This document shows, in pieces, positions 32,212 to 41,219 of a DNA stretch of 64,000 bases. The position numbers and the translations under genes are program-made. Position 1 is the stretch's first letter. Each line of letters starts with the position of its first letter. This DNA comes from Candidatus Poseidoniaceae archaeon. GTDB lineage: Archaea > Thermoplasmatota > Poseidoniia > Poseidoniales > Poseidoniaceae. The notes under the pieces were generated by a model. It made no database searches and had not been told where the DNA came from. It saw nothing but the letters and a program-made list of their open reading frames with translations. The DNA lies in the NCBI GenBank assembly GCA_030747695.1, contig JASLKG010000001.1, forward strand, positions 1-64,000, in the 5' to 3' direction.

Positions 32212-34659
32212 ATGTCTAATCTGCTGAACAAGAGGCTTGCTAGGAGCCTATGGAGAACAAAACTCCGGCTTGTTGCAGTTGTTAGTATGGTTTTTGTGGG
32301 GGTATTCGCGGGTGTAACAATGGGAGGATATGCAGCGAATTTAGATACGATGTATGAAGCAATGTATGAAGATTCAGAAACCGGAACCAACCTTGCAGAT
32401 TTATGGGTGGACAATCAATCAATCATCTGGACACCTGAACAGGTCAGCGGATTTTGTGATTATATTGAGGATTCATGGCCTTCAACCTCATCTCCTCTAG
32501 ATAGTTGTGAAGGTAGAATCATAACCAAAGGTACCCTATTTCATTCCAACGATTCTGGTGATTTTATCATTAATTCAGTCTGGCACGGAATTCCCGAGAG
32601 CGCAGACATTGATCGGCCATGGTTCCCAGAAGGTCAGTCTGAAGGGCGATTTGCCCAATCAGCCAATGAAATTGTGATGGATGCACACATCACTGAGGCA
32701 CTCTCTCTTGAAATTAATCAAACAGTTCGAATTGGAGCAGGCAATGGTAGTGAGAACTTCACAATTGTTGGTATTGCTTATCATCCAATGCATGTATTCT
32801 TGTCTCCTGAAGGTTCTATATTTCCTCCAAAAGCAGGAGAATTTGTCGTAGGTTACCTTTCAGATGAAGGAATGGAACGTTTGACTGGACATACTAAAGG
32901 TTCAAGCAATACTCTGATGATCGATGTAGAAGGAGATGCTAGTTTCGATTTACCTGATACCATTGAATATGAAGGTCAAGAAATAGATGAGATAAAAGGC
33001 GTAGTAAATGCTTCATTAACAGAGAATGAGATGGATGGTAGAATTAGGGATCGTGGACAAAATGATGCGGTTGAATTAATGCGTCTAGATTTAGAAGGCG
33101 CTAAGAAAATGGTCACTCCAATAACGGTTATGATTGGAATTATTGCGGGAGTAACTATCATTGTGAGCCTACAAAGACTAGTTCAGAGTCAAGCTCGTGA
33201 GATTGCAATTCTCCGAACTCTTGGTGTTTCAAGAACCTCTCTTATGACTGGTTATCTGATTGCTCCATTGGTAATCGGTGCAATAGGTTGTGGTTTAGGG
33301 GCGATACTAGGCCCTTCTGGCATGAATGGGATGTTGGATTTCTACCAAGACATTGTTGGTATACCAATTGTAGAGAGAGTTGTACCTACTGAAGTCTATA
33401 CTACTCAAATTGGAGCGATAATGTTCCTTGTCTTTTTATCTGGAGCAATACCTGCATGGAAGGCAACTCGGTTAAATCCATTAGATATCCTCGGAGGCAA
33501 CTCCAATATTCGTGTTGGTTCTAATTTCCTCCAGACCCTGACTGGATGGATGCCAACTCGCCTTGGCCTTCCCATACGCTCTAGTCTGAGGAAACCAGGA
33601 CGGCTCAGCTTAACCTTCCTCGCTGTAGGGATTTCCTTGATGTTGTCAGGGTCGATTCAAATGATGACTGTTGGAATGCAAGAATCAATCGTAGGAGGAC
33701 TGGAAGACGATCAGAAATGGGATGTTCAGGTCTATGTCCAACCGGGTGCTGAAGCAGAGGTCATACAGTGGGCGAATGAAAACAATGCAACTTATGAGGA
33801 AATTATTGAGATACCTATTGGCATCTTGGAAGGCCCTACTGGCATGGAACGTTCTTTCACACTTGTGGCATTGAAAGGATATGAAGAAGATATATCGATG
33901 CGTAATGTCAACATTATTGCTGGGAATTCGCCAAAAGAGAATCAAGGGATTATACAAGTGATGATGGACGAAGGATCCTTAGAAATGAATGAATGGAATG
34001 TAGGGGAGACTTATCCGATAAAGATTGGAGGTTTGGAAACTCAAGTTGAGATTACAGGGTCGATTCGAGGAGAGATAACTCGAGTAATGTTTTTCCTTCA
34101 AAAAGATCTATCAGAGATTGTAGGTTTGAATGCAACAGCAGTTTATCTCGATTTACCTGATGGAACAATTGTTGACGAGTCTCTTGGTACAATTTCAAAC
34201 GGAATAGTCTACCGAGAGGGTTTACTTGATGGGATAAAATCTCTTCTTGATCAACAGACTCAAGTTCTCTCTACAGTTATGGCTTTAGGTGTATTATTTA
34301 CTCTTGCTGTCATGTTTAATACAATGGTAATGAATATCGCAGAACGCGACTTTGAATTAGCAACTTTACGAGTATTAGGTGCATCAACGTCAAGCTTAGG
34401 AGGAATGCTCTTGTTTGAGAGCATATTGATTGGATTTTTTGGAGGAATTGTAGGCATTGCTTTTGCATTTGGAGGGGCAGTGGGTATGGCAACGTCATTT
34501 TCGACATGGCAATTCTATTTCCCTGTCGTTTTGGTTCCTAGTGTTGCATACCAACTAATGGGAATTGTATTGCTTATTGCAATCGCAATGGTCCCAATAG
34601 GAATCTTCAGAATACGTAGAATGGATCTTGTGGAGAAGGTAAAAGACTTCTCGCAATGA
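32212..34659 (+). CDS. ABC transporter permease with two FtsX domains
   Basis: 815-residue permease. A first membrane helix (about 20-40) is followed by an extracytoplasmic MacB-type domain (about 45-270), three helices forming the first FtsX domain (about 295-430, EIAILRTLGVSRTSLMTGYL), a second such unit with another large outer domain (about 460-690), and a final FtsX domain (about 690-805, ELATLRVLGASTSSLGGML). The whole two-module subunit is in one chain, so the transporter is probably one permease plus two ATPases. Start ATG with GAGGTGAATAA upstream. The downstream coiled-coil protein may be functionally linked. Confidence 0.93.
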   Translation: MSNLLNKRLARSLWRTKLRLVAVVSMVFVGVFAGVTMGGYAANLDTMYEAMYEDSETGTNLADLWVDNQSIIWTPEQVSGFCDYIEDSWPSTSSPLDSCEGRIITKGTLFHSNDSGDFIINSVWHGIPESADIDRPWFPEGQSEGRFAQSANEIVMDAHITEALSLEINQTVRIGAGNGSENFTIVGIAYHPMHVFLSPEGSIFPPKAGEFVVGYLSDEGMERLTGHTKGSSNTLMIDVEGDASFDLPDTIEYEGQEIDEIKGVVNASLTENEMDGRIRDRGQNDAVELMRLDLEGAKKMVTPITVMIGIIAGVTIIVSLQRLVQSQAREIAILRTLGVSRTSLMTGYLIAPLVIGAIGCGLGAILGPSGMNGMLDFYQDIVGIPIVERVVPTEVYTTQIGAIMFLVFLSGAIPAWKATRLNPLDILGGNSNIRVGSNFLQTLTGWMPTRLGLPIRSSLRKPGRLSLTFLAVGISLMLSGSIQMMTVGMQESIVGGLEDDQKWDVQVYVQPGAEAEVIQWANENNATYEEIIEIPIGILEGPTGMERSFTLVALKGYEEDISMRNVNIIAGNSPKENQGIIQVMMDEGSLEMNEWNVGETYPIKIGGLETQVEITGSIRGEITRVMFFLQKDLSEIVGLNATAVYLDLPDGTIVDESLGTISNGIVYREGLLDGIKSLLDQQTQVLSTVMALGVLFTLAVMFNTMVMNIAERDFELATLRVLGASTSSLGGMLLFESILIGFFGGIVGIAFAFGGAVGMATSFSTWQFYFPVVLVPSVAYQLMGIVLLIAIAMVPIGIFRIRRMDLVEKVKDFSQ

Positions 34660-34709
34660 TATTTCGACTTAGTAATGGTTGTATTTGTTACATTTGTTAG
34701 TGGTGATTA

Positions 34710-36617
34710 TTGAATTCTAGAGCCGATGGCAATAAGTCCCGGTTTGTTTTAGGCGCGCGCATGGAACTCGGCTCCTGGCTGATGGTCGCCCTACTTGGCG
34801 GTGCGTTTCTGTTTGGAATTTGGTACATGTTAGTAAGTGGAGATAGGCGCAATGATCAGCAAATGACTATCAACAGAGAGCAATACAAAAGACATGGCAC
34901 TCCTGACTTTTCGAAAGCAAGAGATGGATTTGATAAGAAATTAGCTCAAGTTGAAAGACACCTGTCAGTTAAGCGTAGAGCAGAGGATATTAGAAGGCAG
35001 GCTAAAGAAGATGCTTTACGAGTTAAGGCGGAAGAAGAGGCCCTTCGTTTGGCTGAAGAGGAAGCTGCAAGAGAAGCTGAGATTGCTGCCGAAGAAGAAC
35101 GGAAGCAGGCAGAGTATGAAGCTAAGAGACAAGCAGAATTAGAAGAAGCACGTAGACTAGCAGAAGAGCGAGAAGCGGAAAGGTTAGCAGAAGAGGAAAG
35201 ACTTGCTGCAGAGCGAGAAGCCGAAAGACAGGTAGAATTAGCAGCAGCAGAAGAACAAAGACTTGCAGAACTTAAGGAGCAGGAAGAAGCAGAAGAGTTA
35301 GCAGCGGAACAAGCTTCAGAAGAGGCCCTTGTAGAATTAGATAATCGTCTTGAGAGAGAAGGTGCAAAAAGATCCGAAGTTCAAGTTTCACTCATGTGGG
35401 ATAATTATAATGATTTAGATTTACATATTGTATGCCCATCTGGAGAAAGAATACATGGCGGAAATAAGAATTCGGAATGCGGCGGAGAGTTAGATGTCGA
35501 TGCCAATGTTAGACCTGAAACAAAGAAGCCAATCGAAAATGTAGTTTGGCCAGATTATCAAGCAAAAGCAGGAACTTACAAAGTGTATGTTCATCATTAT
35601 AAGAAGCATAGGAAGCGTAGATCAAAAGATCCAACTTCGTTTAGAGTAATTTGTAATGCCGGCGGGGAAGTAAGTCAGTATGAAGGCGAATTGTCTAATG
35701 GAGACCCAATTTCATTAGTTTGTGAATTCACTCTTGAAACGCCTAAAAAGAGAGATAAGCGTACTCCTGAAGAAAAAGAAATGGCTAAAATGTTGGAAGA
35801 AGAAAAGCAATCTGCAGAACAAGAAGCAATCAGACAAGAAGAACTGGTAGCAGCAGAGTCTGAAAGGTTGAAGGAAATCGCTGATCAAGAGGCAGCAGAA
35901 TTAGAGGCTATAGAGGCTACTAACAGAGCAATGGCTGAATTAAAGGAAAGGTTGGAAAGAGAAGGTGCAAAATCTTCAGATGTACAGATCTCATTAATTT
36001 GGAACAATTACAATGATTTGGACCTTCATGTATTATGTCCTTCAGGTGAGCGAATACATGGTGGCAATCGCGAATCTTCTTGTGGAGGAGAATTAGATGT
36101 TGATGCCAATGTCAGACCTGAAACAAAGAAGCCAATTGAGAATGTAGTATGGCCTGTAGGAAAAGCCCCTGGTGGTACATATAAGGCCTATGTGCACCAT
36201 TACAAGAAACATAAGAAGCGCAGGGCAAAAGACCCTACTAAATTCAAATTGATTTGTAATGCAGCTGGCGAAATAAAAGAATATGAAGGAGAAGTTTCAA
36301 ACGGAGATCCAATTTTATTAGTATCTGAATTTACACTTGAACCACCAGAGAAGAGGGCAGCCAAAACAAAAGCAGATAGAAAAAAACTGAAAGCCTTGGA
36401 AAGAGGAGAATCAGGTAGCGCTTCTAAATCAAAGAAGGAGGAAGAAACGCAAGATTTAGCAGTGTTAGTTCCACAACAATATGGTGATTTAGTGGAAGAA
36501 CTTACGGAAGAGGAACCTAAGGAAGAGGAACCTAAGGAAGAGGAACCCGAGGAAGAAGTCTCTAACGAACCAGATTTGAGTGATGTAATCGAAGATATCC
36601 TTGAGGATGAAGATTAA
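34710..36617 (+). CDS. membrane-anchored coiled-coil protein with duplicated YfaP/DUF2135-like module
   Basis: 635 residues from TTG at 34710, which has GGTGAT just upstream; ATG at 34761 is the alternative and directly begins the membrane helix (MELGSWLMVALLGGAFLFG). After the helix comes a long Glu/Ala/Arg-rich, TolA-like coiled coil (about 75-205). Then a DUF2135-like beta domain (VSLMWDNYNDLDLHIVCPSG, CGGELDVDANVRPE, AGTYKVYVHHYKKH), a second short coiled coil, a near-identical second domain (ISLIWNNYNDLDLHVLCPSG) and an acidic C-terminus with a 15-base repeat. Function unknown; layout suggests an envelope-spanning tether. Confidence 0.85.
   Translation: MNSRADGNKSRFVLGARMELGSWLMVALLGGAFLFGIWYMLVSGDRRNDQQMTINREQYKRHGTPDFSKARDGFDKKLAQVERHLSVKRRAEDIRRQAKEDALRVKAEEEALRLAEEEAAREAEIAAEEERKQAEYEAKRQAELEEARRLAEEREAERLAEEERLAAEREAERQVELAAAEEQRLAELKEQEEAEELAAEQASEEALVELDNRLEREGAKRSEVQVSLMWDNYNDLDLHIVCPSGERIHGGNKNSECGGELDVDANVRPETKKPIENVVWPDYQAKAGTYKVYVHHYKKHRKRRSKDPTSFRVICNAGGEVSQYEGELSNGDPISLVCEFTLETPKKRDKRTPEEKEMAKMLEEEKQSAEQEAIRQEELVAAESERLKEIADQEAAELEAIEATNRAMAELKERLEREGAKSSDVQISLIWNNYNDLDLHVLCPSGERIHGGNRESSCGGELDVDANVRPETKKPIENVVWPVGKAPGGTYKAYVHHYKKHKKRRAKDPTKFKLICNAAGEIKEYEGEVSNGDPILLVSEFTLEPPEKRAAKTKADRKKLKALERGESGSASKSKKEEETQDLAVLVPQQYGDLVEELTEEEPKEEEPKEEEPEEEVSNEPDLSDVIEDILEDED
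35350..35740 (+). repeat. YfaP/DUF2135-like module, copy 1
   Basis: First of two homologous coding segments, about 390 bases long and 600 bases apart start to start. Shared protein landmarks are REGAK, the NDLDLH stretch, GGELDVDANVRPETKKPIEN and VHHYKKH. Confidence 0.85.
35951..36340 (+). repeat. YfaP/DUF2135-like module, copy 2
   Basis: Second copy. Protein similarity to copy 1 is very high in the core, but many third codon positions differ, so the duplication is not recent. Confidence 0.85.
36506..36550 (+). repeat. three copies of a 15-base coding repeat
   Basis: GGAAGAGGAACCTAA occurs twice exactly and a third time with two changes, encoding an acidic EEEPK-type pentapeptide repeat near the C-terminus. 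In-frame unit length makes copy-number change harmless. Confidence 0.8.
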
Positions 36618-36620
36618 CCT

Positions 36621-37736
36621 TCACGATAGGATTGAATCTAAGTTATCAGAATCGATTGCTTGTCTTATACATCTTGCAATTCTTCGTCCTGTTGACATGA
36701 ATGGTTCATTGATATCACTGTAGGGGGACCCACCAATAAACGGATTAGATCCAGCCACAATTCTAGCACTAATTTCAAACACTCTAAATTCTAGTTTATC
36801 TGTAACAATTGTCTCCAAACAAAATGGTCCAATCATGCCTCTACTTCCTTCTTCAAGTCCATAAGATGCAGCCACAGTCCCTTCAGCCAATTCAAATGCT
36901 TTTGGAAGTAGGCTTTCTCTAATTACAATTGGCATATTTCCTGTGACAACAAATGATGGCTCTAAATTCATTTCACGTAAATCTCTGAGGCTTCCTAATT
37001 TGTAAAATTCATCAACATTAGATTCATCTCTACGGTCCATGCTCAATAATTCCAAACTACCCAGTGGTCCATCCCTACCCTGAACTTGAAATCCATCATT
37101 CTTTGTTGGGTCGAAAAAGAAATGTAAGTAATACCTACATCCCAGAACATATTCTTGAATCGTAAATTCTTCTTCCAGATTTACATTTCGTTTGAAATCC
37201 CTATAGTCTCTAGCTACAAAGTATCCCTCTCCACCCTTTGCACCAGCATATTTGACAATAACAGGCCCGTCAATGTCGTGTGGGTCATCTATGACTTTAG
37301 GCATTACACAGCCGCCATCTTCTAGCCACTCTCTTTGTTTTGCTCGGCTAGATTCCCAATTCAAGATTCCACGGTTGCCAAAGGTTGGGACTTCTAAATT
37401 AGCATAATTTTGACTACCTAAATATTCGACGAGTGAACCATGAGGTATAATAATGACATTCCTCTCACGAAACCATTCAGCGTGTTTGATCATATCTTGA
37501 TAATTTTCAAGCATCAACCAGTCATCAGGCTCTGCACCAGGGAACGCAGAATAGTATCTTTTACGATTTTCTCCAACTGCTATGCCTAGGGTTTTGAAAC
37601 CCTCCATACGTGCTCCGTGTAAGATTTGTAACGAGGAATGTGAGGCAACAACACCTATTGTAATGCTCTCATGGTCATAATTCCCGAGCCACTTTTTCAG
37701 AGTAATTAAGTCTACGACCATGCCGACGGCTTTCAT
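36621..37736 (-). CDS. purP: FAICAR synthetase PurP (archaeal purine biosynthesis)
   Basis: ATP-grasp enzyme that formylates AICAR with free formate and ATP, replacing the folate-dependent PurH step in archaea. Signatures: VASHSSLQILHGARMEGF, IIIPHGSLVEYLG, VPTFGNRGILNWE, GPVIVKYAGAKGGEGYFVA, RDESNVDEFYKLG, FVVTGNMPIVIRESLLPKAF and FEISARIVAGSNPFIGGSPY. 371 residues, as usual. Start ATG giving MKAVGMVVD; the second Met at 37721 is also possible. Divergent from tryptophan dioxygenase. Confidence 0.96.
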   Translation of the reverse strand: MKAVGMVVDLITLKKWLGNYDHESITIGVVASHSSLQILHGARMEGFKTLGIAVGENRKRYYSAFPGAEPDDWLMLENYQDMIKHAEWFRERNVIIIPHGSLVEYLGSQNYANLEVPTFGNRGILNWESSRAKQREWLEDGGCVMPKVIDDPHDIDGPVIVKYAGAKGGEGYFVARDYRDFKRNVNLEEEFTIQEYVLGCRYYLHFFFDPTKNDGFQVQGRDGPLGSLELLSMDRRDESNVDEFYKLGSLRDLREMNLEPSFVVTGNMPIVIRESLLPKAFELAEGTVAASYGLEEGSRGMIGPFCLETIVTDKLEFRVFEISARIVAGSNPFIGGSPYSDINEPFMSTGRRIARCIRQAIDSDNLDSILS

Positions 37737-37805
37737 ATTTCCTTAATGACAATTACGCTTTTACTTATCTTGTTTGGGTGCAATGTTCAATTATTTTCTA
37801 TAGCC

Positions 37806-38939
37806 ATGCCTGAAATAGCCGTCAAGGTTTCAAGCCGTATGTACTCTGCACTGATTATGACAGGGGACACACCTGCTACTAGGATGACGTACGGGAATTA
37901 TCTTCGTTTGGACGAATTATTGAATCTTCAAGATGGGCCAGAAGGTCATTCTCCACTCCCATGCAATGATGAGATGCATTTTATTATTGTCCATCAAGCA
38001 TTTGAATTGTGGTTTAAATTACTCAATAGAGAATTAGAAGAGGCTCTTAAGTTAATGAATGTATCAGAAATTTCAGAAGAAAATATTCCAAAAGTGGTTC
38101 ACCATCTTGAAAGATGTTCTGAAATTTTCTGGCTATTGGCAAATCAATGGAAAGTAATGGAAACATTAGCACCTCAAGATTTCCTTGCATTTAGAGATCG
38201 TTTAGGAACTTCTTCAGGATTTGAGAGTTGGCAAATGCGTTCATTAGAGATGTTACTTGGATTGGATTCCGATCAGCGAATAGGAGGAACTGATCCAATG
38301 GTGCACAACCGGAAATTACACAAAGAAGGCAAATTATCAGATGATGTTATGGCAGAAATGGAGAGAATTTCTTCTTTACCTTCATTGAATGATGTGTTGG
38401 AACGTTGGTTGTCTAGGACTCCTGTAAATGGAGTTTCAGGTGATGTTGATGTATTGACAAGTTATGTAGAAGGGCATTTGGATTCAATGGTCAAGCATAG
38501 TGAAACTGTAGTAGCTCATATGGTTAAGATTGGGCACGGAAATGAAGAAACCATAAGGCCAAGATTAGAAGCAGGAATTGAATCGGCAAGAGAATTTTTG
38601 TTACCGGATGGAAATGTAAATCATTCAAGAGCCGGCTTATTGTTTATTGAATCATATAGAGACCTTCCATTATTATCTTGGCCACGTAGATTAATCGATA
38701 CTTTGGTTGAGTTGGAAGAATCAATGATTTTGTTCAGAACGCATCATGCAAGAATGGTAGAACGCATGATTGGTAGAAGAATGGGAACTGGGGGCTCCAG
38801 CGGAGTGGATTATCTAGATATGACCCTAAAATATAGAATATTCAAAGATTTGTGGGCTGTTCGTACAATGCTTGTAAAACAAGATTTACTACCCGATGTA
38901 GGAAATCCTAGTTTCTATGGATTTGCACTAGATAATTGA
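37806..38939 (+). CDS. kynA: tryptophan 2,3-dioxygenase
   Basis: Heme enzyme that opens the indole ring of tryptophan with O2 to give N-formylkynurenine. The family signature is strong: MTYGNYLRLDELLNLQ, CNDEMHFIIVHQAFELWFK (heme-side His and substrate-contact residues), SSGFESWQMRSLEMLLG and, at the C-terminal heme-ligand region, LFRTHHARMVERMIGRR, then GTGGSSGVDYL. ATG at 37806 gives 377 residues; the frame opens at ATG 37746, which would add a hydrophobic stretch and squeeze the divergent promoter, so I prefer 37806. No other kynurenine-pathway gene is nearby. Confidence 0.93.
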   Translation: MPEIAVKVSSRMYSALIMTGDTPATRMTYGNYLRLDELLNLQDGPEGHSPLPCNDEMHFIIVHQAFELWFKLLNRELEEALKLMNVSEISEENIPKVVHHLERCSEIFWLLANQWKVMETLAPQDFLAFRDRLGTSSGFESWQMRSLEMLLGLDSDQRIGGTDPMVHNRKLHKEGKLSDDVMAEMERISSLPSLNDVLERWLSRTPVNGVSGDVDVLTSYVEGHLDSMVKHSETVVAHMVKIGHGNEETIRPRLEAGIESAREFLLPDGNVNHSRAGLLFIESYRDLPLLSWPRRLIDTLVELEESMILFRTHHARMVERMIGRRMGTGGSSGVDYLDMTLKYRIFKDLWAVRTMLVKQDLLPDVGNPSFYGFALDN

Positions 38940-38940
38940 A

Positions 38941-39195
38941 TCACGCATCGTGAGGGTCAGTATCAATAGGTATGAGTTCATTTTCGTATTCATACATTGC
39001 AATCTTTAGGGGATCAAGAACGAAGCGAACACTTGCTTCTTCAAGCCCATACAGAGAGATTAGTTCTGCTTTAAACGCTTCACGCAGTACTTCTTCTGAA
39101 GCGTTTAGGGGTGCTCCCATTCCAATTTGTAGGGCGCGTGCACCAATGATTCTTGCTCTTTCAAAGCGAGTGTGGGGACGGATTGGTTTGACCAT
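38941..39195 (-). CDS. rpoK: DNA-directed RNA polymerase subunit K
   Basis: 84-residue homologue of RpoK/Rpb6/omega, which stabilises the RNA polymerase core. The N-terminal signature is near perfect: [21 protein letters not shown]. The C-terminal motif [17 protein letters not shown] corresponds to the family's conserved ending. Between them lies an insertion of roughly 25-30 residues (about 30-58) that archaeal RpoK normally lacks, and the usual basic C-terminus is replaced by an acidic one (DTDPHDA). Start ATG has GAGGTG upstream. It lies convergent with tryptophan dioxygenase, one base between stops. Confidence 0.88.
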   Translation of the reverse strand: MVKPIRPHTRFERARIIGARALQIGMGAPLNASEEVLREAFKAELISLYGLEEASVRFVLDPLKIAMYEYENELIPIDTDPHDA

Positions 39196-39266
39196 AGTTT
39201 ACACCTCGTGATGCCATTGCGACCGAAGACCTGTTTTTGAACCCTGCGCCCTGCCTCAATTGAAGT

Positions 39267-40103
39267 CTAGTCCTTATCCTCTTTGATTATTGATTCATCA
39301 GGCCACAATTTAGTTAGTTGTGGAGCAAAGATCATTGTCAGTAATATTAGAATTATTATAATGGTAAATGTATCATTACTTGATTCCTCAAATGTTTCTT
39401 TAACTCCCTCCATGTCAGGTTCATAACCAGATGATGGAAGTGAAGAACCAGTAATCAACTTCACTTCACCTGGAGATGATAATATTACGACCAAATAGTC
39501 TCCATTTGTGTCGACATAAGGTTCACTTAAGTTGGAGTAGTTCAAGGCCATGTTTTCAAAATCATCATACTGGCCAACAGTCCAAACATCTAGAGTTCCA
39601 TTTTCAATGTTATGTGATACAGTGAGATTAGAATTATTCATGCTAACAGATTGAATCCCTGACCATCTTGCAGTACTATTTGAGATAACAGATTCCAATT
39701 CATTAGCTTGAGACTTCCCTGCAAGAAGATAGTGCCCATCTATAATTAAATCAGGATAACCCCACAAACTGTAAACTTGTTGAAATCTAATTCTGGATTC
39801 AGGTAACCAGAACTCATCTACTGGAGAGGGATGATGTGAAATTATGAAGACAGAATCATTATTTCTTTCTCTTAGTTGTTCCTCTACGGGAATACATGGT
39901 TCACAATTGTCGCTTCCAAAGTATTCGACAATATTAGAAGGGCGATATACGCAGGTCTGATTATTTTCACATTCTATATCAATAATTATTACGTCTTGAA
40001 TCCACCCTCCAGAGTGTTCATTTTCTTCTCCTCCATGTGCATTAGAAAATGATGAGAAATTGATTGCGACCATTAACACTAGAATAAGCATCCATGGTCT
40101 CAT
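39267..40103 (-). CDS. secreted, anchored thioredoxin-fold protein
   Basis: 278 residues from ATG at 40103 (ATG at 40121 adds six). The signal peptide (MRPWMLILVLMVAINFSSFS) is followed by an extracytoplasmic domain with a CxxC pair (Cys67-Glu-Pro-Cys70) in a thioredoxin-like setting: VEYFGSDNCEPCIPVEEQL, ISHHPSPVDEFW and YSLWGYPDLIIDGHYLL, the last resembling the cis-Pro region. A beta-rich segment and one C-terminal membrane helix (about 245-265) follow. It is divergent from the heme A synthase genes, so a role in cytochrome oxidase maturation (copper or disulfide handling) is possible but inferred. Confidence 0.75.
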   Translation of the reverse strand: MRPWMLILVLMVAINFSSFSNAHGGEENEHSGGWIQDVIIIDIECENNQTCVYRPSNIVEYFGSDNCEPCIPVEEQLRERNNDSVFIISHHPSPVDEFWLPESRIRFQQVYSLWGYPDLIIDGHYLLAGKSQANELESVISNSTARWSGIQSVSMNNSNLTVSHNIENGTLDVWTVGQYDDFENMALNYSNLSEPYVDTNGDYLVVILSSPGEVKLITGSSLPSSGYEPDMEGVKETFEESSNDTFTIIIILILLTMIFAPQLTKLWPDESIIKEDKD

Positions 40104-40157
40104 TATTACGGCCCAAGCCATCCGCTTTGTTAAAGGGGGTCCTATCTCCCCGCCTAA

Positions 40158-41219
40158 ATGATGGAAGAAAGATGGTATAGGCGCCCCTCGTCTTTACCAT
40201 TGGTAATTGCAGTAATGGCCCTCGTAATTGTTGTAATTGGAGGAACAATCCGCGTACTAGATGCAGGGGAATCTTGCCCTGATTGGCCGCAATGTTTCGG
40301 AACTTGGTCATTCGATGTATCTGAATCAGAACAGACTGAGTGGTATGAATCTAATCCAGATGAATATGATAGTAGGGGTGCTGATTATCGTTATACCGCA
40401 CTAGAAATTTTTGTGGAATGGGCTCATAGATTACTTGCAAGCATAATGGCAATACCTGTCTTAGCAAATTTCTTGTTAATTAGAAAACACAGAGAAAAGT
40501 ATGGTGATAATTTAGTAAATATTTCATTTGCAACAGGAATACTTTTGATTGTACAAGGAATTGCAGGTGCAGTCACTGTAAATTATGATAATGCAGATTG
40601 GACTGTAGCCTTACATCTTGTGCTTGCTCTTTCTTTTGTTAGTATCCTAATTTGGCAATTCCTTAGCATGAGCAAAATAGAAGGTTCGAAATGTAAACTA
40701 TTCAAAATACCAAAACAATTTGTAAAAACAGAATTAAATCGATCAGTAATATTGACTTCAGCGATATTAATTCTACTTGTTTTAGGTTCATGGGTTGCTT
40801 CTACAGCAGGAGGCAATTACAATCAAGGCTGTTCTATAGGTTTTCCAAATGGATGGCCCAAGTGCCAAGGTGAATGGCTACCTTCATTTGATGGGCCGGG
40901 TATATTGTTTCAGATGTTGCACCGCTTTGGTGCTGGAATTGTAGGTTTTGCACTGATAATGGGGACAATGAAACTTAGAGAAAAGGCCCATGAAACTGGT
41001 ACAGAAATGGGTCTAATTCGTTGTTTTGATTTTGCTACAGGGTTTTGGTTACTCAATGTGTTTGTAGGTGGTTTGTATATTGTACTTGCAAAATATGGAG
41101 ATTTCCCTGAAAGCCTTTCTCTGTTACATTTGGTTTTAGGAGTAGCAAGTTTCCTTAGCGCAATTATTGGAGTTATGCTATTGATGGTTGCAAGTGAGGA
41201 GGATTCTGAGGATGAGTGA
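40158..41219 (+). CDS. ctaA: heme A synthase CtaA/COX15
   Basis: 353-residue membrane enzyme that oxidises the heme O methyl group to make heme A for aa3-type oxidases. Eight membrane segments in two homologous halves. Candidate heme ligands: EWAHRLLAS and ALHLVLAL in the first half, MLHRFGAG and LLHLVLGV in the second. CPDWPQCFG and GCSIGFPNGWPKCQG supply the paired extracytoplasmic cysteines seen in type with two Cys pairs. Overlaps ctaB by 8 bases, so heme O and heme A synthesis are coupled. Requires O2, supporting an aerobic host. Confidence 0.93.
   Translation: MMEERWYRRPSSLPLVIAVMALVIVVIGGTIRVLDAGESCPDWPQCFGTWSFDVSESEQTEWYESNPDEYDSRGADYRYTALEIFVEWAHRLLASIMAIPVLANFLLIRKHREKYGDNLVNISFATGILLIVQGIAGAVTVNYDNADWTVALHLVLALSFVSILIWQFLSMSKIEGSKCKLFKIPKQFVKTELNRSVILTSAILILLVLGSWVASTAGGNYNQGCSIGFPNGWPKCQGEWLPSFDGPGILFQMLHRFGAGIVGFALIMGTMKLREKAHETGTEMGLIRCFDFATGFWLLNVFVGGLYIVLAKYGDFPESLSLLHLVLGVASFLSAIIGVMLLMVASEEDSEDE

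Noticed and set aside
34675..34713. 12-residue ORF whose stop overlaps the TTG start of the coiled-coil protein
   Set aside because: Too short to separate from chance; no promoter or coding signal.
36506..36550. Possible CRISPR-like or regulatory repeat
   Set aside because: The units are contiguous, in frame and encode an acidic protein tail; there are no spacers.
37746..37805. Signal peptide on tryptophan dioxygenase
   Set aside because: The enzyme is cytoplasmic in all known cases and this stretch is better read as divergent promoter DNA.
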